Assembly: GCA_022419385.1 (NCBI GenBank) | Contig: JAJUBI010000007.1 | Location: 2,637,768-2,701,767 of the forward strand | Length of the DNA stretch: 64,000 nucleotides | From: Paraconiothyrium sp. Pb-2020 | Taxonomy: Eukaryota > Ascomycota > Dothideomycetes > Pleosporales > Didymosphaeriaceae | Direction: 5' to 3' | Shown: one piece after another, positions 1-9,210 of the stretch | How positions within the stretch are numbered: position 1 is the first letter of the stretch | Layout: each line of letters begins with the position of its first letter | Translations under genes and position numbers: made by a program | The notes under the pieces: generated by a model | Database searches by the model: none | Told to the model about the DNA's origin: nothing | What the model saw: the letters and a program-made list of their open reading frames with translations, nothing else

Positions 1-443
1 AGAACTGCCATATTCGAGATAATTAGGAAGAGCACGGTAAGGGTTGGAGGTGGATCTGCAAGTCACGGAGAGAAGGCTGTGAAGTGCCCGGTGACGGGTT
101 GCGACCAGGTACGCATTCTGAAATCAGCTTACAGCACTTGTTGCTTTGCATACGAATCTTTGAATAAGAGAAGCTAACTTTGCTGCAGATGCTTAGAACT
201 CAAGATCTCCACCCTGATCCGGTTCTAATGCGCAAAATCAAACGCCTGCAACAAGCAAAGGCTCGAGAAGCGGAAGACGACCCAGATGAGGAAAAGGAGT
301 TATCGGTTTCGCAGCGACCAACTCCATCTGTTCAGCCGCCGATCAAGAACTCACCGTCTTCGAGACTACAAGTTCCTGCTACTCAGGAACCGCCAGAAAG
401 CTCGATAGTTGATGATCTGGGTAGCTCTAGTGACGAGGAATAA
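1..443 (+). CDS. Nse2/Mms21-type SUMO E3 ligase, C-terminal end (partial)
   Basis: This is the 3' end of a gene that starts left of the window. Exon 1-108 is open in frame 1 and joins exon 189-443 across an 80-base intron (GTACGC...CTGCAG). The joined protein carries a run ending KCPVTGCDQ, followed by MLRTQDLHPDPVLMRKIKR, which matches the second half of the SP-RING (MIZ-type) zinc fold and the helix after it in Nse2/Mms21, the SUMO ligase of the Smc5-Smc6 complex in DNA repair. Two zinc-binding Cys are visible; the first half of the RING and the Smc5-binding region lie outside. The last ~55 residues are acidic, Pro/Ser-rich and end in SSSDEE, probably disordered. A PIAS/Siz SP-RING protein is the alternative, but the short tail right after the RING fits Nse2 better. 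Confidence 0.78.
109..188 (+). other. intron in the Nse2-like gene
   Basis: It begins GTACGC and ends CTGCAG. A CTAAC branch-like element sits about 10 bases before the acceptor. Removing it keeps the RING reading frame continuous in phase 0. Confidence 0.8.
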
Positions 444-2371
444 TGGACCTACGTGCCGCCCGGGAGCTCGGGAGTGCTACGTGCGAACGATTAAATATGA
501 AGCTCCTCGAAACTCTCAAAAGTGCTCGCCAGACAGTTTTTGTTAGAGCTTAGGAAAGGACGAATGGCGTGGGTTCCTCATCATTCAAGTCAGATTAAGC
601 AACCGCTCTTAGCTCATATAGCTTGGACGGCAGGCCTCTTGTAGATAACTATCTCAGGTCATGTGCCGAAGCCCAACCCTACAATGAACATGCCCTCTCA
701 CCCGAGCTCTTCTCCTCGGTTCGGCTTGATTCTGGTTCTCTCTCCCCTGTAGAGTCTACATCTATCTTCCTCGCGATCCCACACTGAAGTCGTCTTACCG
801 TACGCGCCTCATGCTGTTGCAGGTACCTCTCGGCCGCGGCGCGGATGCGCCTAGAGGGTATGATACTCGCGGTTTAAGCGCCGCAGCCTCACACACAGGC
901 TACTATGCGGCTCAAGCCATGCATGAATTGAGAGACAGATCCTTTCGGTTGACCGCTTAACAATATGCGACCATGGCGTCAAATGAGCATTCGCAATGCG
1001 AGCATGCTGTCCGCGCCGCTTGAGGCCTATGACGTGCGCTCGGGGATCGATGGATGGATGAGAGTATATACGCCGAGAACACTCCGCATTCGGAGAGTCT
1101 GGATTCGTTTGGGGATGGACGTGTGCAGATGTTCAGCAGCTATCTTCCCGTACGGGAGCGGTTGGGCGCTGGTCGTATTCCCGCAGCTATACGGCTGTAC
1201 TCAAAATGCCCGTAGAGATACGACCCAAAACACGCGCCCAAGTATTGCAGGGCAAAGGATGCCATGATCGAGCTGGTGGCGGTTGTCCCAACGTCGTGTA
1301 GATCCTTCGCGAACATGGTCCTTTTCGGAGAGCCGGAAGAGTACGTCATTGTCAATTGGAACAACAGCGACAGCACTCCACATGCGGAACCGCAAGCAGT
1401 GCCCGAGCGCCGAGGATAACGGCGCGGTACCTGACGATCTCGTTACAGCTTCGATGGTCGAGGTACACGCCTATGAAGCTGCTGATTGAGCTGCTAGGTG
1501 CACGTTGACGACCCTGTGCACGCGACAGCGCGTTCTCCTGCACTGCGACTTCGTCCCGCAATCCCTCGACCGCAGTCGTCCAGTGATTCCACGTCATTTA
1601 TAGTCTAGCCCTTGGCTGGAAGCGCGTCGCACAGCTGCTCACGTCGAAGAAGCCGTCCCTCGAAGCAGGCTGGCCTTAGGGACCTCTTTGTAGTGCGGGG
1701 TGCAGGCCAACCACAATGAGGGGAAGATCGGAGGAGGGGACGACCTCCGCTCTGTCGTCTGATGTCTTCGGCCTCCATTTCTCTATCAATTCACCAGCTT
1801 ACGAGTGGTTTCGTTAACGCGCAATTTATCCTCCCATCCATACTCCAGGAGAGCCTGCAGTGTAGGCAGGCGAGCTCCACTGCGATCGCTCGTCGAGGCA
1901 GTCTAACCCCGTCTTAACGCGCGACCCACCCGCGCACGTTCAAAGAGCGACTTGGCGGGGCTTCCCGTAGAAGGTACAGGTGCGTTCACTCTTCTTCTTC
2001 TTCTGCGCCTTTGGACGGACACCAAGGTTTGACTCGCATGTCCGGAGAATTTCGGGTAGAGCAATCGATGCGGTGCGGAACTCGGGCCTCGTCAACTTTC
2101 ACGGCTCCTGGTCCCCGAGCAGCCTGTCTGCCTGTCCACGCCATGCCATTACGGCCGCGGCTGTACGCTGCAGCACAGCTGCAGTCATGGTGCTGGACAT
2201 GAGCATCGAGTAGCTGCGCCATGGCCTTCATAGACCGCGCGTGTCCTGCTCAGTTGAAGGGTGCCCGTCAAGCTTCAAGTCGATTATCCTGTTTGTTGGC
2301 AGAAGCCACCAACCTTCACAACCTGACCCTTCCGCGTCATTCTTCTTCATACAAAGCTTCACCTAACCGTC
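444..2371. other. intergenic region, no supported gene
   Basis: About 1.9 kb between the Nse2-like gene and the carrier gene. Reading frames here are under 105 codons, overlap on both strands and resemble no family I know. The longest minus-strand pair (1352-1597 and 1140-1376) could be exons of an unknown gene, but no splice pair joins them convincingly. The last few hundred bases, with CTT and CT runs near 1985-2000, presumably hold the carrier promoter. Confidence 0.6.
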
Positions 2372-3460
2372 ATGTCAACAGCGACCCTTAAGATGCCCGC
2401 CTCTCGTGCTATCGACAGCGCAAAGCAAACCTCAGAATCAGCCCTCGCAGACGCGTCCGCCGCGATGAAGAACGCAGCAGAGAACCCCAAACAAGCAACA
2501 CAAAGCTTCCTCCATACGCCATTCGTACGTGCAGCGCTGCCGTTCATCAATGGAGGCATAGCAGGCATGACTGCCACCACAGTCATCCAACCGGTGGACA
2601 TGATCAAAGTAAGACTACAACTGGCGGGCGAAGGCGCAAAGACAGGCCCGAAGCCCACCCCGGTGTCCGTATTCAGGGAAATAGTCGCCAGCGGAAAAGC
2701 CCTCGATCTCTACACGGGACTCAGTGCTGGCCTTCTCCGCCAAGCCGTATACACAACCGCCCGTCTCGGCTTCTTTGACACGTTCATGAAGTCCCTGACC
2801 GCATCTGCGGAATCCAAGGGCCAGAAAATCGGGTTTAAGGAACGCGCAGGAGCGGGTCTTGCTGCAGGTGGTCTCGCAGCGATGGTTGGGAACCCGGCGG
2901 ACTTGGCCCTAATCCGAATGCAATCGGACGGACTGAAGCCCCTCGGCCAACGCGCAAACTACACGTCCGTGATCGATGCGCTGGTCCGCATCTCCAAGGC
3001 GGAAGGTGTATCACGATTATGGGCTGGCTGCTATCCCACGGTCGTCCGCGCCATGGCACTCAACTTCGGGCAGCTAGCCTTTTTCTCTGAGGCGAAGAAC
3101 CAGCTCAAGTCTACATCTCTTTCGCCGAAGACGCAAACGCTGACTGCGTCGGCGGTGGCTGGCTTCTTCGCCAGTTTCTTCAGCTTGCCGTTTGATTTTG
3201 TGAAGACTAGGTTGCAGAAGCAGACAAGAGCGGCGGATGGCAGTCTGCCATATAAAGGCATGTTCGATTGCTTCAAGCAAGTCGCAAAAGACGAAGGTCT
3301 CTTGAGATTCTATAGAGGTTTCGGTACATACTACGTACGTATCGCTCCGCATGCGTAAGTCTTTCCCCAAGGGTCCATGGAGAGACGAGGAGTTTTTCTA
3401 ACGATCAATAGGATGGTAACGCTCATGGTCGCTGATTACCTCGGCTTCATCACTAAATAA
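2372..3460 (+). CDS. mitochondrial 2-oxoglutarate/malate-type carrier (SLC25 family)
   Basis: Exons 2372-3354 and 3412-3460 join across a 57-base intron (GTAAGT...AATAG) to give 343 residues. Three mitochondrial-carrier repeats are visible, each with the Px[DE]xx[KR] signature: PVDMIK near residue 74, PADLALIR near 175 and PFDFVKTR near 274. The second repeat reads NPADLALIRMQSDG and the third ends YYVRIAPHA followed by the short second exon, the pattern of the oxoglutarate/malate carrier (SLC25A11) rather than of ADP/ATP or phosphate carriers. Such carriers exchange 2-oxoglutarate for malate or other dicarboxylates across the inner mitochondrial membrane. The ~50-residue Ala/Ser/Lys-rich N-terminal extension is longer than in animal homologues. 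A dicarboxylate carrier (Dic1-like) cannot be excluded. Without splicing the protein would stop at once at the donor site and lose its last 16 residues. Confidence 0.88.
3355..3411 (+). other. intron in the carrier gene
   Basis: It runs from GTAAGT to AATAG, with a CTAAC branch element about 12 bases upstream of the acceptor. It splits an Ala codon and restores a family-like C-terminus. Confidence 0.85.
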
Positions 3461-3777
3461 CTCGGTTGACGTACGCGGAGCACGAAGGATGAGTTTTAGG
3501 ACTGGGAGGAAATCCAGGTACTTGTATATGTGCGCTATTCTATACCTTTGTTGCATCCGGGGCATCCCCAGCTTGGATTTGGCGTTCGCGGCGCAGCACC
3601 TTTTCTCTCTTTAGGAACGGTCACTGGGGAAATAGGCGCGAGCGCTTTTCAAGCGCATGTCGATAGGACGCGAAATGGAACGTGTTCCCAATTCGAAGAA
3701 AGCGAACGAAAGGAACAGATGCTGTGACGCCAGCGACGCCGATTTCTAGCTCCGCGTGACGCGTTGGATTTAGGCCC

Positions 3778-4071
3778 ATGTTTCGGCAGTCGGCAGCCGA
3801 AGCTGCGAGGCAGGCGCGGTCTGTTGATGGGTCTCACTTACAGGCAGCCCTGGAGCAGGAGAACACCATAACACGTGCTCGTATTCGAACCTTGGAACTA
3901 GGAACTACTCGTGAGGCGGAGTTGTCTAACGAAATCGTTGAGAGATAGTGCGACCGGCAACGGCAGGTCTCAGACTCTGCTACATCGGCGCTTTGAGACA
4001 CATGTTGATGCGATGATAGATGGGTGAACGAGGCGCGGGCTAACGAGAGGATCAAAGTCGCGTTCGTCTGA
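3778..4071 (+). pseudogene. decayed coiled-coil reading frame
   Basis: From an ATG at 3778 one frame runs 56 codons of charged, heptad-like sequence (for example AALEQENTITRARIRTLE). It is then cut by TAG at 3946, TGA at 3994 and TGA at 4006 before ending at TGA 4069. The text between the stops keeps the same Arg/Glu/Gln-rich character, so one frame seems to run throughout. Each of the three stops is one C-to-T change from CAG or CGA, which would fit repeat-induced point mutation or simple decay. I do not recognise the ancestor; a gene fragment or transposon-borne protein are both possible. The short length makes chance a real alternative. Confidence 0.33.
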
Positions 4072-5213
4072 CGTGGTCTTACCCACGGTTGTCGTATCCT
4101 CAGTTCGATTTTGGCGTCTGCCTCTTACCTCCAATCCATAAAACCAAAGAGGTTTTGTGTCCGCGACTCAGTCAAGACTATCAGTGCCACGATCTATTGT
4201 ACTCCTTGTCCATGGAATGTCCAGAGCTAACGGCCTGCAGTGTCTCTTCTTGGCTTCTTAAGTGCGCAGATATAGTTCTCACCAAAACCTTATAGCGCCA
4301 CCTCGTCGGACAAGATATCGTGCGCCAATGTCGTGCTATATTCCCAGAGCGTATGGAAATAGAAGAAGGCAACAGATCATGTTGGCCACACTTGGCGTCA
4401 TACGCACTGCTTGATTGCCCGAGATTGAGTGACCAGGCTAAGCCACTACGTCTGCGCGGAGTCAGCGCACTGGGCACTGGCATTCGAGAGCATCAGGCGG
4501 AGTACCATATACTCCTCTTGGTCATAAGAGTTGCCTAAATCAGACAAGGGACGAAGACACAGAAAGCAAAGTGCAATATGGTATGTATAGGAGCGCCGCA
4601 CTTGGTTTGCGAAAGCGTTGAGTAAACAAGTCTTCGGCTCCAATCTTGAGGAGGGATGCAAAGTGGCGTCCGGACCAGAGCAAATTTGCACTCATTGTCC
4701 TACAAGATCCCAGTATGTTGACTTTTTAGTAGACCATCATTGACGACAACACATAAACCAACGCAAGCCTAGTGCAATGCTCAACGTCGCAAGCTTCCGC
4801 CTCGGATTGCATACTGTAGAAGAAATAAAGTCTAACACCCTCGTCAAATGAAGAACAGCTCTCCAGTAATCTATGCCGCATGTTGCCGCTTGGTGGAAAA
4901 AATCTTGATTATCGCACAGGGTCGTTCATTGCTTATCAAGTTGCGGTGGCCCAAATGCCATAACGACCAGATACCTGGTCTGGGGGGCGAACACAGAGAT
5001 CTCCTCATGGCAGCAGTGCCACCACACCTCGCCCGGCTATGGCACAGGCAACAGAGCTGCTGACCATCTTGATTCTTAGTGAGCGCCCTACGCCCGGTTT
5101 ATACAAGCCTCATCGTACGCCGCATATTCATGCTCTGAAGTGGCTCGTTTTCGAATATAGATACTGTCTTCCTATGCCTTGAGTTGACATTATTAGTATC
5201 GCCTCGACCAAAT
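4072..5213. other. intergenic region, no supported gene
   Basis: About 1.1 kb upstream of the methyltransferase gene. It has only short overlapping frames; that at 4320-4538 follows the decayed frame and might be another relic of it, but nothing recognisable is seen. The last 100 bases are AT-richer and presumably hold the methyltransferase promoter. Confidence 0.5.
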
Positions 5214-6592
5214 ATGCCCGCACTTTCTTCACAGCAAGTCTTGCCAGGTCTTTCCGAAGCTACAAATCAGGCGCGTAGTCTTGGAATAGATACCACCTCA
5301 AATGCAGGGACATTTAAATACGCCGCAAATTCTGCGTTCCAGCGCCTTATATACCAGCAGTGCGAGAAGTATTTCCCAGACTTGAAGGGCCGCAAATTCA
5401 TCACTGTGGTAGACTATGTATGTATCGTCTGCGTTACACTCCTCTCTTCACCTTGCATGAACTCGCATTTGAAACACTGTTCCCGAAGGCTGTAAACTGA
5501 CGATTCCACGCCTTGTAGGGTTGTGGCTCTGGGCAAAATTGGACACACAGTCTTGACCTGCTGCTCTCGAAAGCTGATGGGGATGTCCAATATCAGCTCA
5601 TACTCAACGATGGAATGAACAATGATTGGAATGAGGTGGCGCAGGCTGTGCAAGACTATCGTGCCAGGGAGTGTGGACAACAAAGAGGACACTTCGCTGT
5701 GCTGCCTGGGAATTTCTATCAACAGATTATGCCCGATCAATCCGTAGATGTCGGTGAGTGAAATACACACTGCACGTGCGATGATTTCTAAAACACCTGG
5801 AAGCTAATAATACTGCTCATAGGCATGGCTTGGAGTTCTTTCCATTGGCTTGAGAAGACACCACCACCAAAGGACATTCCACTTGATGAAAATTACTACT
5901 CAGCTTGGTACTTTGTCACCCCAACGCACTTCACATCTGTACCATCACTCACAAGAAACACCAGGCAAGAAAGCGTCCGCCCACAGGGCCACGCAGACCT
6001 CACAAAACTCCTCCGCCTCCGTGCTAAAGAGATCAGACCCGGTGGCCATCTTCTTATGGTCATCCCAACAACCCCTAGCTCGACCGTAAAACTCCATTGG
6101 GAAGCGACCGTGCAAGCGCTCAAAAGATGCCTCAAACACGGCACCATCACACCGGCACAATACCGCGCATTCAGCGGGCCGTGGTTCCAACCGACCGAAG
6201 AAGACTTGCAACAGATTCTTTCGGGTGTGCGGGATCTGTGGTATCTGCCTATGCCGTGGGCATATCCCACGCTTCCGCATCCCGTGTGGACGAAGTTACA
6301 AGGCTCTGAGAAGACTCGGCAGGACTATGAAGAGTATGCGGAGGGTTTCACGGGATTCTTCATGGCGTTAATCCGCGATTCCTTGGTGAGGGCTTTGAGG
6401 GGCGGCGATGGTAAACAGCTGCAGTATCTCTCTGCCAGTGAGGACATAGCTCTACGACAATTTACGATGAGCTTCAAGGAGGCTGTGCTTAGCGACTCTC
6501 TGAGGGACAAGCGTGCTGAAAGTAGTTGGTTGGTTACTCGGCTCGTGAGGAAACCCGGAGCACAGATGCTAGAGTCCAGAGCCAATCTTTGA
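5214..6592 (+). CDS. SABATH-type SAM-dependent carboxyl methyltransferase
   Basis: Three exons, 5214-5417, 5519-5753 and 5823-6592, give 402 residues. The joined product has the SABATH (Methyltransf_7) layout. The SAM-binding motif I reads VDYGCGSGQN near residues 66-75 and is completed only by splicing intron 1. An LNDGMNNDW-type segment matches the family's FNDLPxNDF, then comes an LPGNFYQQIMP segment. SSFHWL near residues 151-156 matches the SSxHWLS substrate-pocket motif and is formed across intron 2. The family, best known from plants, methylates carboxyl groups of small acids such as salicylate, jasmonate or indole-3-acetate. The substrate here cannot be read from sequence. The ATG at 5214 is the first in frame. 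The gene stands alone, with no biosynthetic partner beside it. Homologues exist in other fungi, so a recent transfer is not implied. Confidence 0.85.
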
Positions 6593-8498
6593 CCAAATGT
6601 GTTCATAGCTATTCTGTTAGATGCGCTTCATACATCGTATTCATCATTCGTGCGTTACCCATTTCGCATCTCTGTGCTGTGCTGACATGTTACGTTTTCG
6701 TGCCTGCCCAACGCAAGAACATTTTTGCGCATCAGCCGAAGTTCTCAGATTAGCGACAGCACAGATGTGCGATGCTAGTTGGCGCATGGCACAACCTTAC
6801 AGCCTTCTTGACTAGGTTAAGTGAAGCGAATCAGCGACATGAAAAAGGGTGGGCTCAAAGTACCTTCCTCACTGGATAGAGAGTTATCGCTGTGTCCGGA
6901 GAGTCTGTACGCATCTGGGCGGCACATTCTGGTCTAGTACTTCGTGTCTCTGAGTAGCTAGGCTCCGCGATATATCGCAAATGTGCGTACGTACCTAATT
7001 GCGGTTTCCACAAATGCTCTACATCGCGCAAACATGTAGCTTCAGGACAGCGAAGCCCAGTCGCCATAACCAAACTTGAGAGGACACATGAGTGCGAACT
7101 CATGCATTTAAAAGGGAGTGTGTGCTTCTCACAAGCTATCCAAGTACCCTATTGCATCGATGATACCATACCCTATATAATAGAAGGATGATAATGATGA
7201 CCACATCCTCAAAAGCCAATTTTTTCAGTGGAAGCAAGCAAATGTACTATCCCTTGAGACTATTGGTACACGATGGAAATTAACACGAACGCCACAGTCA
7301 TACTTTGCCAGAAGAGCCAACGCCGGAGAGACTATATCGATTTCTCAACAATAACAAGGACAGCTCCTGGTTGCTTCGGCGCCATACAAAGAATGACCTC
7401 GCCCGTCATGGTCGCATTGCGGCGGCTCTGCAACAAGTGCAACGACTGAATCTGACGAACGAGAAAATGATATTACGACACAGGGCTTGAGCGGGGAGTC
7501 GATGGAAAGGCGGCGCAAGAAAATGTATATAATTCTTGGAGAAGCTGGTATGCTACACTGATGTGAATCCTGGATGTCAGATGGCGTGTAGGCTGTTGCC
7601 ATTCCGAGGTACTTGTGCGCCGTCTGATGCTAGAACAAGGTCTCTCTGACCAACGCTTATCCTGGCACAAAGCCTTGTGGAAGCGGCGTAATTGAAGAGT
7701 CAGCATGCAGAGGAAGAGCAGCGGTGACTGACTTCCACCAATGCCACCAAAGACAGCCAATTTTCGAATCTGTGACAACACGCACTAAAATTGTCTCGAG
7801 CCGGGATAGAGGTGGTTTGACAATAACCCATATGTCAGAACAGGTTCTCGATGACATGTAGCCGAATTGCAATGCAGGACCAAGAAAGCGAAATGAGCCT
7901 AGAGTCTATACAGGCACGCGGGCCTGCCTCGGCTCGGCGGTCAAAGCTTCGAAGCTTGTGAATGTGCGGGCAGGGCTGCGGGGCCCCGCGTTTATCCCTG
8001 TCATCCGAGCTCACCTTAGCCAGGAACATTACACGATCTTCAAAAAGGATCACGCCTTACGGAATTCTCCTCGGTGCATGTGTTCCATATTCATGTGCTA
8101 GGAGTCTAACATATCGACCCTCGCGCCGACTGGCTCTTGAGTTCGGCGTGCGTTCATTTATATGCAGGCGTTGACCTTGTCACCCGTTGAAGCCGTTGTT
8201 GAATCCTTTTGCTAGCTATGACCCTTTGTGAGCGGCGATGCAATTGTCAGGTCACCCTGGTCTCGTTAAGTTCTACAAATGCGCGTCTGATCTACAGTTC
8301 ACGGAATTCACCTGCTCGAAATTGATAGATGGCCGACCCTAGCGCCCTCGTAGCCACCTCATCATAGGTCAATGGATCTCTTCGTGACTATAAGTTCGAG
8401 GCAATCTCAGCTTGTAACTTGCGTGCTTTAGGTGTCTTATACAAGTTCGTCACTTTCTGTTACCCTTCAGCTTCAAATTGCAAGACTGCCCTACCAAA
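6593..8498. other. intergenic region, no supported gene
   Basis: About 1.9 kb with no reading frame above 102 codons and none resembling a known family. The 61-codon frame at 7305-7490 has protein-like composition (LYRFLNNNKDSSWLLRR) but no partner exons. The last 110 bases hold a TATA-like element serving the HsbA gene. Confidence 0.55.
8389..8393 (+). promoter_or_regulatory. TATA-like element of the HsbA gene
   Basis: TATAA in the context GACTATAAGT lies 106 bases before the ATG at 8499, a normal distance for a fungal TATA box followed by a short leader. No transcription start evidence is available. Confidence 0.4.
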
Positions 8499-9105
8499 AT
8501 GCGCTTCACGCCCCTCCTCGCCCTCCTCCCGGTCGCTCTTTCCCTGCCTAATGTACCTCGCGACGCCCCGTCTCTGGCTCCTCAAGTCATTGAGCAGATC
8601 GGCGTCCTCAACTCTTCGCTCGCTACCCTGACCTCTGCCGTCAACGCCTTCGACGGCACACTTCTGCATGTGATCCCGCAGTCGCTCGCAGTCATTACTG
8701 CCGAGACCTCACTCGATGCGAATACGCTGAAGACAACCTTCATCACCAAGCAAAGCGGCAACTTTACTGAGGCGGAGAGCAGCAACGTGGTCGCTGGGTT
8801 GGCGGGGTTGATTGCACCTATCCAGACGAGCCTGACGGCGTTGAGTGCGAAGGTATGTCCTGTATTGCATGAGGCGTAGCCTTTCGGTACGGAGCTGACA
8901 TTACGTGTAGTACGAAACGTTCAAGAAGACACTAGAGTCACCAATCGTGCTGCTTGACTTGAAGGTTTTGAAGGCGCATACGGATGATCTGATCGATGCT
9001 GTGACGGCGAAGGTGGTACCTGCGAGCGCGGGGCTGCTTGGATTGGGCAAAGGTATCATCGATACTGCGTTTGATAATGCCATTGCGGTATATGAGGGAA
9101 GCTAG
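8499..9105 (+). CDS. secreted HsbA-family cell-surface protein
   Basis: Exons 8499-8852 and 8911-9105 (intron GTATGT...TGTAG, phase 0) encode 182 residues. The first ~16 residues are a clear signal peptide (RFTPLLALLPVALS). The rest is Ala/Leu/Thr/Ser-rich, helical and Cys-free, and fits the hydrophobic surface-binding protein A family (about 170-190 residues) in length and pattern. HsbA proteins are secreted, coat hydrophobic solids and can recruit lytic esterases such as cutinase; paralogues are also cell-wall galactomannoproteins. The second exon (YETFKKTLESP onward) carries the conserved C-terminal helices, supporting the splice. No GPI signal is seen. A role in attachment to hydrophobic surfaces is inference from the family. 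Confidence 0.82.
8853..8910 (+). other. intron in the HsbA gene
   Basis: A 58-base intron from GTATGT to GTGTAG in phase 0. Without it the frame stops after nine more codons and loses the conserved C-terminal third. Confidence 0.8.
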
Positions 9106-9210
9106 GCGAGATGTAAGGAGGCCATCAGAAGACGATGTATGATCAACCGCATATGTCGTCCATTGCCGTTCTCCTGCGAATCCACAATGTAGTTGTAACG
9201 TGCTTACAAC

